Of a stretch of 40,000 nucleotides of DNA, positions 31,728-40,000 are shown one piece after another. How positions within the stretch are numbered: position 1 is the first letter of the stretch; each line of letters begins with the position of its first letter. This stretch comes from a bacterium. Its GTDB lineage: Bacteria > Actinomycetota > Acidimicrobiia > Acidimicrobiales > CATQHL01. The position numbers were made by a program, and so were the translations under genes. The DNA lies in NCBI GenBank assembly GCA_026706565.1, contig JAPOYM010000069.1:1-40000 (forward strand), read 5' to 3'. Below the pieces are notes generated by a model. That model saw only the letters and a list, made by a program, of their open reading frames with translations. It did no database searches and was not told the origin of the DNA.

Positions 31728-32648
31728 ATGACACAGCAGGACGCAGCCACTGTGGAGATCGTGGACGTGGCGCCCCGCGACGGACTCCAGGCCGACGATG
31801 CAATGGTCTCGACGGCTGCCAAGGTGGAACTGATCGGTCGGCTCGTCGACGCGGGCGTGAAGCGGCTGGAGGCCACCAGCTTCGTACACCCCGGGCGGGT
31901 ACCGCAGATGGCCGACGCCGAAGACCTCATGGCGGCCCTCCCCCGGCCCGACGACGTGACCTACATCGGTCTGGTCATGAACCGCCGCGGGCTCGACAGG
32001 GCGCTGGAGGCGGGAGTTGACGAGATCAACGCCGTGGTCGTGTGCTCCGACACTTTCTGCGAGCGCAACCAGGGCACGACCACCGCCGGGGCCGTGGCAG
32101 TCTGGGAGGATCTCGCAGACGGCGCCCGGACAGGCGGGATCGGCGCCGGCGTGACCCTGTCCGCTGTGTTCGGCTGTCCTTACGAGGGGGCGGTCCCCGT
32201 CGAGCGCGTGGCGTCCGTGGCCGCCGAGGTCGCCAAGAGCGAGCCTGTCGAGATCGCCATCGCCGACACGATCGGCGTCGCCGTGCCTCCCGACGTGACC
32301 GAGAGAGTCGCGGCGGTGCGGGAGGCGGTAGGCCCCGACGTCCGGCTCCGGGCGCATTTCCACAACACCCGCAACACGGGCTTCGCCAACGTGGTGGCCG
32401 CGCTCGAGGCCGGCGTGGAGGTCCTCGACGCCAGCCTCGGCGGCATCGGAGGCTGCCCGTTCGCGCCCGCGGCGACAGGCAACATCGCCACCGAGGACCT
32501 CGTCTACCTGCTGGACCGCATGGGGGTCGGCAGCGGCGTCTCCCTGGAGTCGCTGTGCGAATCGGCCCTCTGGCTGGAGGAACTGCTGGGACGTACGGTG
32601 CCGGGCTACCTGTCCAAGGCGGGCGGCTTCCCCCGAAGCCGCGGGTAG
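31728..32648 (+). CDS. HMG-CoA lyase-like acyl-CoA lyase
   Basis: 306 residues from ATG 31728, where GGGAGG ends six bases upstream; an in-frame ATG at 31710 lies before this site and is less likely. DVAPRDGLQ (14-21) provides the metal-binding Asp, LEATSFVHP follows, FGCPYEG, HFHNTRNTG (His210, His212) and the signature LGGIGGCPFAPAATGN with the active-site Cys243 complete the DRE-TIM lyase set. It cleaves 3-hydroxy-3-methylglutaryl-CoA or a related 3-hydroxy acyl-CoA. The divergent CoA-transferase could supply the thioester. Its stop lies inside a 17-base tandem duplication shared with the end of the thiol peroxidase gene. Confidence 0.88.
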   Translation: MTQQDAATVEIVDVAPRDGLQADDAMVSTAAKVELIGRLVDAGVKRLEATSFVHPGRVPQMADAEDLMAALPRPDDVTYIGLVMNRRGLDRALEAGVDEINAVVVCSDTFCERNQGTTTAGAVAVWEDLADGARTGGIGAGVTLSAVFGCPYEGAVPVERVASVAAEVAKSEPVEIAIADTIGVAVPPDVTERVAAVREAVGPDVRLRAHFHNTRNTGFANVVAALEAGVEVLDASLGGIGGCPFAPAATGNIATEDLVYLLDRMGVGSGVSLESLCESALWLEELLGRTVPGYLSKAGGFPRSRG

Positions 32649-32677
32649 CTGCCCGCTACAGGTAGCTGCCCGCTACA
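32644..32677. repeat. 17-base perfect tandem duplication at a convergent gene junction
   Basis: GGTAGCTGCCCGCTACA at 32644-32660 and again at 32661-32677. The first copy contains the lyase stop (TAG 32646-32648) and the second contains the peroxidase stop on the other strand (32673-32675). Each unit also holds a small inverted repeat, GTAGC with GCTAC, so the pair can form two hairpins and may serve as the terminator for both genes. Confidence 0.85.
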
Positions 32678-33170
32678 GGGCGCTGAGCGCGGCGTCGTAG
32701 TCGGGCTCGTCGCTGATCGGGTTGACGAGTTCGGTGTGCGCGACGTTGCCGTCGGCGTCGATCACCACGACGGCCCGGGCGCACAGGCCCGCCAGCGCGC
32801 CGTCGACGATCTGCACGCCGTAGGCGTCGCAGAAGTCCGGGGAGCGGAACGTGGAGGCGCAGGAGACGTTCTCGATGCCCTCGTCGCCGCAGAAGCGAGC
32901 GGCCGCGAACGGCAGGTCCGCGGACACGCACAGCACGACGGTTCCCTCGACGCCGGCGGCGCGTTCGTTGAACGTCCGCACCGAGGTAGCGCAGGTAGGC
33001 GTGTCGATGCTCGGGAAGACGTTCAGCACCACGCGCTTGCCGGCGAAGTCGCCGAGGCTCACCGCGGCCAGCCCGTCGCCGGTGAGGCTGAAGTCAGGCG
33101 CCGGCGCACCGACGCTAGGCAGGTCCCCGCCCGTGTTCATGATGCTCCCGAGAAATTCGATCTCGGCCAT
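32673..33170 (-). CDS. tpx: Thiol peroxidase (Tpx-type peroxiredoxin)
   Basis: 165 residues, near the family's 168. Peroxidatic Cys60 in [18 protein letters not shown] and resolving Cys94 in [12 protein letters not shown] match the atypical 2-Cys Tpx pattern, and [12 protein letters not shown] is highly typical. It reduces hydroperoxides with thioredoxin in the cytoplasm. ATG 33170 follows GAGAGGA; the longer upstream frame is non-family. It diverges from the acyl-CoA dehydrogenase gene across 173 bases in which I see no convincing promoter pair. It may protect against peroxide made by the copper amine oxidase, but such genes are general housekeeping. Confidence 0.92.
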   Translation of the reverse strand: MAEIEFLGSIMNTGGDLPSVGAPAPDFSLTGDGLAAVSLGDFAGKRVVLNVFPSIDTPTCATSVRTFNERAAGVEGTVVLCVSADLPFAAARFCGDEGIENVSCASTFRSPDFCDAYGVQIVDGALAGLCARAVVVIDADGNVAHTELVNPISDEPDYDAALSAL

Positions 33171-33343
33171 GGCAAATCCTCTCTTGTCGCCAACTCCGCG
33201 GCTGTTTTCTAGCCGATTCGCCGCCCGATGCCTCCCGCTACCGGTGCAGGGCGCCGAACCGATACCGTGAGCAGCGAACATCGCCCCTGACACCGTCGGC
33301 ACCGCGCGCCCGAAGCAGCGGGAACCCGACGCCAGAGGAAGAC

Positions 33344-35131
33344 ATGACCACCTACCGCCCGCCGCTGCAGGACATGCTGTTCGTTCTGGAGCACATCTGC
33401 GACGTGCGGTCGCTGGCGAAGCTGGAGGCCTTCGGTTCGTTCGACCCCGACAGCCTCCCCGACATCCTGAGCGAGGCCGGCCGCTTCTTCTCAGAGGTCT
33501 TCGCGCCGCTGAACCGCACCGGCGACACCACCCCCAGCGTCCGCAACGACGACGGCAGCGTGACCACACCGCCGGGGTTCCGCGACGCCTACGAGGGCTA
33601 CGTGGAGGCCGGCTGGGGTGCGGCCGCGTTCGGGCCCGAACTCGGCGGGGGCGGCCTCCCGTGGGCAGTCGGGCTGGCCCTGCAGGAGATGATGACGGCG
33701 TCCAACCTGGCGCTCTCGCTCTGCCCGCTGCTGACGCAGGGCGGCCTGCACCTGCTCGACCTGCACGGCAGCCCCGCCCAGCGCGCCGAATACCTGCCGA
33801 AGCTGGTCTCGGGCGAATGGACCGCCACCATGCTGCTGACCGAGCCCCACGCCGGCTCGGACCTGGGCGCCCTCACGACACGCGCCGAGCGCAGCGCCGA
33901 CGGCAGCTACCGCCTGCGGGGCCAGAAGATCTTCATCACCTGGGGCGAGCACGACATGGCCGCCAACACCATCCACCTCGTGCTGGCCCGCACGCCCGAC
34001 GCCCCCGCCGGCTCCCGGGGCATCTCCTGTTTCATCGTCCCCAAGTTCCTGCTCGACGCCTCCGGGAACCCCGGGGACCGCAACGACATCGCCTGCGTCT
34101 CCATAGAGCACAAGATGGGCATCCACGCCAGCCCCACCTGCGTCATGTCGCTCGGCGAGGACGACGGCGCCGTCGGCTACCTCGTCGGCGAGGAGAACAT
34201 GGGCATGGTCTACATGTTCACCATGATGAACAACGCCAGGCTCGGCGTCGGGCTGGAGGGCGTGGGGGTGGCCGACCGGGCCTACCAGCAGGCTCTGGAC
34301 CATGCCGCCGAGCGCCGGCAGGGGCGGCGGCCGGACACGGCGCCCGGCGAGCGTGCCGCCATCATCGAGCACCCCGACGTGCGGCGCATGCTGCTGACCC
34401 AGAAGGCCTGCATCGAGGCCATGCGCTGCCTCTGCTACTACAACGCCACCGCCCTGGACCTCGCCCAGCACCACCCCGACGACGCCGACCGGCTCGCCGC
34501 GCAGGAACTCTGCGACCTGCTGACGCCGCTGTCGAAAGCCTGGTGTACCGACGTGGCCAACGAGACGACGTCGCTGGCGCTGCAGATCCACGGCGGTATG
34601 GGCTACGTGGAGGAGACGGGGGCCTCCCAGTACTGCCGGGACGTGCGCATCGCCGCGATCTACGAGGGCACCAACGGGATCCAGGCGATCGACTTGGTGG
34701 GCCGCAAGCTGGCGGTGCGCGACGGGGCCGTGGTGCACGAACTGCTCGACCGCGTCGCGGAGACCGCCGAGGGGCTGCACCCCGACCTGGCGGCCCTGCG
34801 GGAGCCGCTCGCCTCCGCCGTCGCCGGCGGCCGCTCCTGCACCGACTGGCTGCTGGGGAATCCCGGCGACGCCGCGCTGGCGGGCGCCGCCCCGTACCTG
34901 CGCCTGCTGGCGAGCGTGGTGGGGGCGTGGCTGCTGGCCCGCTCGGCCGAAGCCGCCCGTGCCGAACTCGCCGCCGGGGCGACCGGGGCCGAAGCCGAGT
35001 ATCTGAACGCCAAGACGGTCACCGCCGAGTTCTTCTGCCGGCAGCTGCTGCCCCAGGCGACGGCCCTGTCGCCGGCGGTCACCGGCGGGAACGCGATCCT
35101 CGCCGCCCTCAGCGCTGAACAGTTGCGCTGA
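33344..35131 (+). CDS. Large acyl-CoA dehydrogenase (DmdC/FadE-like)
   Basis: 595 residues, of the about 600-residue class that includes 3-methylmercaptopropionyl-CoA dehydrogenase and similar FadE enzymes. Motifs: [15 protein letters not shown] at the N-terminus (typical of this class), [14 protein letters not shown] (FAD/substrate region), [46 protein letters not shown] and the catalytic Glu441 in [19 protein letters not shown]-terminal extra domain of about 120 residues follows. It oxidises an acyl-CoA to the enoyl-CoA using FAD and electron-transfer flavoprotein. AGAGGAAGAC precedes the ATG. The substrate chain cannot be set by sequence alone; the family assignment is firm. Confidence 0.92.
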   Translation: MTTYRPPLQDMLFVLEHICDVRSLAKLEAFGSFDPDSLPDILSEAGRFFSEVFAPLNRTGDTTPSVRNDDGSVTTPPGFRDAYEGYVEAGWGAAAFGPELGGGGLPWAVGLALQEMMTASNLALSLCPLLTQGGLHLLDLHGSPAQRAEYLPKLVSGEWTATMLLTEPHAGSDLGALTTRAERSADGSYRLRGQKIFITWGEHDMAANTIHLVLARTPDAPAGSRGISCFIVPKFLLDASGNPGDRNDIACVSIEHKMGIHASPTCVMSLGEDDGAVGYLVGEENMGMVYMFTMMNNARLGVGLEGVGVADRAYQQALDHAAERRQGRRPDTAPGERAAIIEHPDVRRMLLTQKACIEAMRCLCYYNATALDLAQHHPDDADRLAAQELCDLLTPLSKAWCTDVANETTSLALQIHGGMGYVEETGASQYCRDVRIAAIYEGTNGIQAIDLVGRKLAVRDGAVVHELLDRVAETAEGLHPDLAALREPLASAVAGGRSCTDWLLGNPGDAALAGAAPYLRLLASVVGAWLLARSAEAARAELAAGATGAEAEYLNAKTVTAEFFCRQLLPQATALSPAVTGGNAILAALSAEQLR

Positions 35132-35149
35132 GCGCGGTACACGCCGACG

Positions 35150-35329
35150 CTAGACAGTCGGTTCGTTGATGCCGAGGTGACCTTCAATGCGCGCCACACG
35201 CCCCTCTAGACGGCCCAATCGGTCACTCACGCGGCCGACGACGGCCCTGAGGTCGCGGATGTCGAGTTTCAGCCAGCTGAACAACATCACCATCAGGCCG
35301 GCCAAACCCGCGAACTGTCCCCAATCCAT
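35150..35329 (-). CDS. Small single-span membrane protein with coiled coil
   Basis: 59 residues. GAGGAGGGGAAC immediately before the ATG is one of the best ribosome binding sites in the window. One hydrophobic helix (FAGLAGLMVMLFSWLKL) is followed by a charged helix with RDLRAVVGRVSDRL and RLEGRVARIEGHL heptads. It is likely a membrane-anchored coiled-coil protein of unknown role. It lies last in a minus-strand group with two other envelope proteins, 71 bases behind the cupredoxin-like gene. Confidence 0.75.
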   Translation of the reverse strand: MDWGQFAGLAGLMVMLFSWLKLDIRDLRAVVGRVSDRLGRLEGRVARIEGHLGINEPTV

Positions 35330-35400
35330 GTTCCCCTCCTCGGGATGTCGGTTGCCTTGGGGAAGCAACCCCGAGGCTACCCCCGGAAGGGACGGCGCTC

Positions 35401-36111
35401 TCAGCCGGCGGTGATCCGGCCCACCGGCATGGTCGCGTCCAGGGTGCCGTCGGGGGCGACGGCGGCGCACACGAGGCGGGTGAGGGGGGAGGACTCGCCG
35501 ATCTCGGGGAACGTGACGACCATGATCCGCACGCCGTTGCGGGCCACGATCATCCGGTAACGGAAGTCGGCGGTGGCGTTCGGCCCCTCCTCGTCCTCGT
35601 GGCCGTCGTGGGCCAAGACGCCGGCGGCCAGCAGTCGCGGCCGTCGCCCGCTGTCGCCCGCGACGGGCAGGATCGCACCCCAAGCCCCCGAGTTCGCCGG
35701 ATCGTCGGGGTCGTAGCCAGGGCTCGTGCGCAGCGTGACGCCCGCCTCGTCGGTCGCGATCACCTCGAAGTCGCTGTCGGTGGGGTTGGTCACACGGAAG
35801 ACCACTCTCTCGCCCGGTTCCACGCTGAAGTCCAGCGGCTCGCAGCCGGCGGCGCCGGCGGTCACGTCCTCCGGGCGCGGCGGCGGCAGACCCTCGTCGT
35901 CGCCGAGGAACACGACCATCGCAACCGCGACCCAGGCCAGACCCACGGCGACGGCGACCCACAGCACGGTGCGCCAGAGGCGGCTGCGGTCGGGCCGCCG
36001 GCGGCGGCGACGACGCTGCGCTCCCGCCGAAGTCCCGTTGCCGCCGCGGCCGGTCTCGGGGCGTGAGGCGCCCCCTCCGCCGGAGCGGCGTTTCGGCGGA
36101 CCGGCGCTCAT
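35401..36111 (-). CDS. Membrane-anchored protein with cupredoxin-like domain
   Basis: 236 residues. An Arg/Gly/Pro-rich cytoplasmic tail of about 45 residues is followed by one membrane helix (LWVAVAVGLAWVAVAMVVFL) and an outside domain. The stretch VEPGERVVFRVTNPTDSDFEVI resembles a cupredoxin-like beta sandwich, but I do not see the standard Cys/His/Met copper site; an HDGHEDE run may bind metal instead. The ATG overlaps the stop of the DUF3105 gene by four bases, so the two are co-translated. Function unknown; an envelope copper or metal role is a guess supported only by the fold hint and the nearby copper ATPase. Confidence 0.68.
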   Translation of the reverse strand: MSAGPPKRRSGGGGASRPETGRGGNGTSAGAQRRRRRRRPDRSRLWRTVLWVAVAVGLAWVAVAMVVFLGDDEGLPPPRPEDVTAGAAGCEPLDFSVEPGERVVFRVTNPTDSDFEVIATDEAGVTLRTSPGYDPDDPANSGAWGAILPVAGDSGRRPRLLAAGVLAHDGHEDEEGPNATADFRYRMIVARNGVRIMVVTFPEIGESSPLTRLVCAAVAPDGTLDATMPVGRITAG

Positions 36112-36938
36112 CCCTGCTGCGGGATCGTCTCGGGATGCTCGGGAGGCACACCCACCGCACCCGAGCAGGACGCTCCGGGCTCGGGCGCCGTCGGGCCGTC
36201 GAAGAGGTACACGTCGAGGAACTGATCGAAACGGGGATCCTCAAGGGAGTCGAGGTGAAGTTGGCGCGCCCAGGCGCTGAGCACCAGCGGCGACGCTTGA
36301 TCCTCGTACGGCGAGACCAGGATGTGCGACGACTGCACCGCCAGCACTTGGAGGTCGCCGCGCGTGGCAGCCCCCACGTCGGAGCGATAGGTCACCCAGA
36401 CCACTCCGTGCTCGAGGGAATGGACGGCCAACTCGTCCAGGACGGGCACCGTGTAGAAGCCGCAGTTCAGCCAGATGCCCAGGTGCGGGCCGCCGGCGGG
36501 CGGCGCCGTCGGGTACTCCACGTCGTGGCGCACGTGGTCGTTGCTGGTCACCGGCACGACGACGACACCTTCGATCCCCTCGGGGGATCCGCCGGCCTCG
36601 CCCGGGTTCTCAGTCGGCAGCGGCGCATGCGACTGGACCATCGTCGAGACCGTGGGCAGGATGTCCTCGAGGTCGCCGCCCACCCTGCCGCCGGCCGCGG
36701 GCGGCCCGGCATCCGGGGCGTCCGGCTCGGGATCTTCGGGCGACGAGAGCGGGGCCGACCCGGCTGCCTCGGAGGGTTCTGCCTCGGCCTCCCCTGAGGG
36801 TCGGAACTCGCTGGCGGGGCTGCCGCTCGCCTGCGGCACCGAGTCGTCGCCGCAGGCGACTACCGGCACCAGCAACGCCAGCGCCGCTGCCGGCACGAGC
36901 CGCCTCAAAGTCGGCGAGCGCTCTTTGAACATCGTCAT
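36108..36938 (-). CDS. DUF3105 lipoprotein
   Basis: 276 residues. ATG 36938 has GAGG six bases upstream and gives a clean lipoprotein signal ending in VPVVAC (Cys29); the frame is open further upstream without family sequence. A disordered Pro/Glu/Ser-rich spacer of about 85 residues leads into the DUF3105 domain: HVRHDVEYPTAPPAGGPH, IWLNCGFY, VHSLEHGVVWVTYR. The conserved His and Cys residues look like ligands, but the family has no established function. It should sit on the outer face of the cytoplasmic membrane. It is coupled to the downstream cupredoxin-like gene. The 185 bases between it and plsC hold no visible gene. Confidence 0.85.
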   Translation of the reverse strand: MTMFKERSPTLRRLVPAAALALLVPVVACGDDSVPQASGSPASEFRPSGEAEAEPSEAAGSAPLSSPEDPEPDAPDAGPPAAGGRVGGDLEDILPTVSTMVQSHAPLPTENPGEAGGSPEGIEGVVVVPVTSNDHVRHDVEYPTAPPAGGPHLGIWLNCGFYTVPVLDELAVHSLEHGVVWVTYRSDVGAATRGDLQVLAVQSSHILVSPYEDQASPLVLSAWARQLHLDSLEDPRFDQFLDVYLFDGPTAPEPGASCSGAVGVPPEHPETIPQQG

Positions 36939-37123
36939 TTTCGTCCTCGCCCCTGTAGTCGCCCTCTTGTCGTGGTCGCGTGCGGTCGGACGCCGCTGCG
37001 ACCCTACGGGAACTTCGGCCGATACGGCGGACTGGACACCGGCAGCGCGGTTCGGGGACCAGACCGGCGCCCGCCCGCGGGCCATGGACTCCGGCCCCCG
37101 CTCCGAAGCGGCGCCCAGGCCGG

Positions 37124-37801
37124 TCACTCCGCCGGCTCCACCAGCGCCGCCAACGCCGCCATCACCGCTGCTGCCACGCGGTCGCGGTCTTGGCGGTCAC
37201 CCGGCGCCAGCGGCGGGAGCGACTCCACCAGCACCCGCACGGTGGGGCGGAAACGGCCGAAGCGCAGCCGCGGGAAGCGGCGGCCGAGGGGCCACACCTC
37301 GTCGCTGCCCGTGATGGCGCACACCCCCAGCGGGGCGTCGCTGCGAGCCGCCAGGATGCCGATGCCCGCGCCCGGAGGACCCACACCCCCCGGGCGCTCA
37401 TCGGGGGGTATCAAGCGGCCCTCGGGCATGAGCACCACGGTCTCGCCGCGGTCCAGCGCCGCCAGAGAGGCCTTGACGCCGCCGAGGGCCGCCCTGCCGG
37501 GCGCCATCGGGATGAACCCCGCCGTCCGCAGCAGCCGCCCCATCAGCCAGTGGTCGAAGTAGCGCTTGGCGACCACGATGCGGACCGACGCCCGGCAGTT
37601 CCAGAAGACGTGGAACCCCACCACGATGTCGAACAGGCTGCGGTGGTTCCCGGCGAATATCGCCGGCGCCGGCAGCGGCAGCACCTCGGGGATGTCCCAG
37701 CGCGCCAGGCGCGCCGCAGAGAACCCCACGAAGGTCCCCAGCAGTCCGAATCTGCGATGGTCGCCGGTCCGGTGACCGCAAGTGGGCCGCATCGGCGGCA
37801 T
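37124..37801 (-). CDS. 1-acylglycerol-3-phosphate acyltransferase (PlsC family)
   Basis: 225 residues from ATG 37801, the first of two close in-frame ATGs, with GAGGGG about ten bases upstream. The acyltransferase motif I NHRSLFD (His53, Asp58) and motif III LMPEGRL (Glu127) are present; FIPMAP and the late GVCAITGSDEVWP strand fit the PlsC fold. It transfers an acyl group to lysophosphatidic acid or a related acceptor at the membrane. The open frame extends far upstream because it shadows the divergent copper ATPase gene. It is separated from the DUF3105 gene by 185 bases. Confidence 0.85.
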   Translation of the reverse strand: MPPMRPTCGHRTGDHRRFGLLGTFVGFSAARLARWDIPEVLPLPAPAIFAGNHRSLFDIVVGFHVFWNCRASVRIVVAKRYFDHWLMGRLLRTAGFIPMAPGRAALGGVKASLAALDRGETVVLMPEGRLIPPDERPGGVGPPGAGIGILAARSDAPLGVCAITGSDEVWPLGRRFPRLRFGRFRPTVRVLVESLPPLAPGDRQDRDRVAAAVMAALAALVEPAE

Positions 37802-37851
37802 CGTAGAGGCCCCCTCGGCAGGTCCCGGACCCAATACGCTGGGAACCGAGC

Positions 37852-37857
37852 GGGAGG
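37852..37857 (+). promoter_or_regulatory. Ribosome binding site supporting a CTG start
   Basis: GGGAGG lies seven bases before CTG 37865, ideal spacing. No ATG, GTG or TTG occurs in frame between here and ATG 37946, which would cut off the first strand of the metal-binding domain. Confidence 0.5.
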
Positions 37858-37864
37858 TGGACCA

Positions 37865-40000
37865 CTGGCACCGACAGCACTCCCCGACGAGCGGCAGACA
37901 CCGGGACCGCCGCGGCAGACCCGCCTCGACGCCACGGTCCGGGGAATGACCTGCGCCGCCTGCGCCACCCGCATCGAGCGCGAACTGCATGCCGCCGAGG
38001 GCGTCTCCGCCGCCCACGTCGACTTCGCCGCCAACCGGGCCAGCGTCACTTACGACCCGGATCTGCTGAGCGAACGCGACCTGCTGGATCGCATTCGCGG
38101 CCTGGGGTACGGGGCCTCGCCGGGCGTCCTCCACCTCGAAGGCGCCGAGCCCCACTGGGCCTCCACGACGGCACTCGTCGCAACGCTGCTCCTAGCGGCG
38201 GCCTCGATGGTGGTCTCGTCCGTCTCGGCCCTGCGATTCGCGGGCTGGGAGTGGCTCGTGGGGGGGATCACGGCGCCGGTGGTGCTTGCCAGCGGGATGG
38301 TGTTCCACCGGCCCGGCTGGCGGGCCGTCCGACGGGGACACGCCACCATGGACACGCTGGTGTCGCTCGGCTCGCTGGTGGCCTGGGGGTGGTCGGCGGT
38401 CGTGACAGTCGGCGGCCTCGACGGGCATGTCTACTTCGACACCGCCGCGGTGATCGTGGCGGTCGTGCTGGGGGGCCGACGCCTCGAGGCGCGCGCCCGG
38501 CGACGGGCCGGCGACGCCATCGGCGCGCTCGTGGGGCTCAGCGCGGGCACCGTGCGCCTCCCCGACGGCAGCGACGTCCCGCCGTCGCAGCTGGCGGTCG
38601 GCATGCGGTTCCTGGTTCGGCCCGGTGAGCGGATCGCCGCCGACGGCGTCGTGACCGAGGGCCACTCGGCGGTGGACACCTCGATCGTGACCGGGGAACC
38701 CGTGCCGCGGGAAGTCGGTCCCGGCGACGAGGTGACCGGCGGGATGCTCAACACCCACGGCTCTCTGGCAGTGGAGGCCCGCCGGGTGGGGGCGGACGGC
38801 ACCCTGGCCCAAGTCGTGCGGCTCGTGAGCGAGGCACTGTCCCGCAAGGCGCCGATCCAGCGGCTGGCCGACCGCGTCTCGGCCGTCTTCGTGCCGGCGG
38901 TGGTCGTCGTCGCCGCCGCCACCCTGGTGGCCTGGCTGCTCGTGGGATCCGCCGGCGCCGCCGTCAGCCCGGCCGTAGCGGTGCTGATCGTGGCCTGCCC
39001 GTGCGCCCTGGGCCTCGCCACGCCGGCGGCGTTCCTGGCCGGAAGCGGCCGCGGCGCCCGCATGGGCGTCATCATCAGGGGTCCCGACGCCCTCGAGGCG
39101 GCGCGCCGCGTCGATGTCGTGGCGCTCGACAAGACCGGCACGGTGACCGAGGGCCGGCTGGAGGTCGTCGCGACCGAGACCGCCGACGAGGCCACCGCCG
39201 ACGAGTTGCTCGCAATGGCCGCCGCCCTCGAGGCCCGTTCGGAGCACCCTGTGGCGGCGGCCGTCATCCGAGCGGCAAGCCTTCGCGGGGGCTCCGGCGG
39301 GTCATCGGGCGCGAACGGGCCGGCGGAACCCGTCGCCCGACCGGACGATCCGCAACCCGCGGCCGCCTCGGCGCCGACCGCCGCCGGCGCATCCGGGACG
39401 GCGTTGTCCGCCACAGCGTTGTCGGTGACGGAGTTCCGGAATCTCCCGGGCTTCGGCGTGCAGGGGCGACTCGTCCCGGTGGATCGCACGGCCGGCGCGC
39501 CCGCCCCGGACGGGACGGCCGAGAGTGGCGCCAGCCGCCCCACCAACGCACTCGGCGCCTCGACGGTCACCGTCGGTCGGCGGGAACTCTTCGACACCGT
39601 GCCGGCGGCGCTCGAGTCGGCGGCCGGAGCCCACCTCGCCGCGGGGCGCACTCTCGTTTTCGTGGGCAGCGACGGGGCCGCCGGCGGATTCCTCGCCCTC
39701 GCCGACACTTTGAAGCTCTCTAGCGCCGCCGCCGTGGCCGCCTGGAAGGGCTCGGGCCGCGAGGTCGTTCTGCTCAGCGGCGACAACAGGGCGGCGGCAG
39801 AGGAGGCGGGCCGGCAGGTCGGCGCCGACCGCGTGCTCGCCGAGCTGACGCCGGACGGCAAGGCGGCGGAGATCGAGCGCCTTCAAGCCGCAGGGCGGCG
39901 GGTAGCCATGGTGGGCGACGGCGTGAACGACGCCCCCGCCCTGGCCGCCGCGGACGTGGGGGTCGCCGTCGGCGCCGGCGCCGACGTGGCCGCCGAGGCG
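37865..40000 (+). CDS. Copper-translocating P1B-type ATPase (3' truncated)
   Basis: 712 residues visible, running off the window. One heavy-metal domain has GMTCAACATRIERE (Cys30, Cys33). Membrane helices then lead to the TGEP phosphatase motif, CPC in VACPCALGLATP (Cys378, Cys380), the phosphorylated Asp422 in DKTGTVTEG, the SEHP motif and GDGVNDAPAL, so the pump looks functional for monovalent copper export. The nucleotide domain has two Gly/Ala/Pro-rich insertions, near 39285-39425 and 39478-39560, beyond the family norm. The start is inferred as CTG with GGGAGG seven bases upstream; a GTG at 37772 lies within the divergent plsC gene and an ATG at 37946 begins too late. It diverges from plsC. 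Confidence 0.92.
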   Translation, partial: MAPTALPDERQTPGPPRQTRLDATVRGMTCAACATRIERELHAAEGVSAAHVDFAANRASVTYDPDLLSERDLLDRIRGLGYGASPGVLHLEGAEPHWASTTALVATLLLAAASMVVSSVSALRFAGWEWLVGGITAPVVLASGMVFHRPGWRAVRRGHATMDTLVSLGSLVAWGWSAVVTVGGLDGHVYFDTAAVIVAVVLGGRRLEARARRRAGDAIGALVGLSAGTVRLPDGSDVPPSQLAVGMRFLVRPGERIAADGVVTEGHSAVDTSIVTGEPVPREVGPGDEVTGGMLNTHGSLAVEARRVGADGTLAQVVRLVSEALSRKAPIQRLADRVSAVFVPAVVVVAAATLVAWLLVGSAGAAVSPAVAVLIVACPCALGLATPAAFLAGSGRGARMGVIIRGPDALEAARRVDVVALDKTGTVTEGRLEVVATETADEATADELLAMAAALEARSEHPVAAAVIRAASLRGGSGGSSGANGPAEPVARPDDPQPAAASAPTAAGASGTALSATALSVTEFRNLPGFGVQGRLVPVDRTAGAPAPDGTAESGASRPTNALGASTVTVGRRELFDTVPAALESAAGAHLAAGRTLVFVGSDGAAGGFLALADTLKLSSAAAVAAWKGSGREVVLLSGDNRAAAEEAGRQVGADRVLAELTPDGKAAEIERLQAAGRRVAMVGDGVNDAPALAAADVGVAVGAGADVAAEA

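Noticed and set aside
32644-32677. The tandem repeat as the start of a CRISPR array.
   Set aside because: There are only two adjacent copies without spacers.
37772-37864. GTG 37772 as the start of the copper ATPase.
   Set aside because: It lies within the divergent plsC gene, lacks a ribosome binding site and adds Arg/Gly-rich residues.

Overview
The window is very GC-rich, densely coded DNA with frequent GTG and TTG starts, many four-base start/stop overlaps and lipoproteins bearing long Ala/Pro/Glu linkers. The content is CaiB-type CoA-transferase, acyl-CoA dehydrogenase, HyuA/HyuB, copper amine oxidase and Dpp-type ABC transport. This suits a high-GC actinobacterium; an Acidimicrobiia-like heterotroph is my guess, but no rRNA or marker gene is present to settle it. 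No tRNA, rRNA, CRISPR array, transposase or integrase was seen. I also found no recognisable transcription-factor gene. No gene-free stretch exceeds 300 bases.

Layout. 1-1.6 kb: the end of a McrB-like GTPase and a complete McrC nuclease subunit, so a modification-dependent restriction system is cut by the window edge. 1.7-7.4 kb: alternating single genes for nitrogen-compound use: a gamma-glutamyl hydrolase of the PuuD family, a divergent adenine-deaminase-like amidohydrolase, a BMP-type binding lipoprotein and a glutamine-synthetase-like ligase. 7.5-13.4 kb: a PuuE-like deacetylase coupled to an alpha/beta hydrolase. A second alpha/beta hydrolase plus a 14-TM MFS transporter diverges from them across a perfect palindrome. 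An isochorismatase-family hydrolase and a PEP-mutase/isocitrate-lyase-family enzyme follow.

13.6-30.3 kb: one long plus-strand run of 14 genes. It opens with a complete dipeptide/oligopeptide-type ABC importer (two permeases and two ATPases with four-base overlaps, then a binding lipoprotein on a coiled-coil stalk). It continues with a SAM methyltransferase, a 98-residue protein, a bicupin, HyuA, HyuB, a nitrilase-superfamily amidase, a copper amine oxidase, a second paralogous bicupin and an NTF2-like protein. I read this as a catabolic system: import a peptide-like or cyclic amide/imide compound, open the ring with ATP (HyuAB), hydrolyse the amide (nitrilase) and oxidise the released primary amine (copper amine oxidase). 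The substrate is unknown. This is the most interesting block in the window.

30.3-35.1 kb: acyl-CoA metabolism (CaiB/BaiF CoA-transferase, HMG-CoA-lyase-like enzyme, large acyl-CoA dehydrogenase) with a thiol peroxidase. Several short perfect tandem duplications sit exactly at gene ends or starts here. 35.1-40 kb: a minus-strand envelope group (59-residue membrane protein, cupredoxin-like anchored protein, DUF3105 lipoprotein, PlsC acyltransferase) faces a copper-type P1B ATPase that runs off the right edge and appears to start at CTG.
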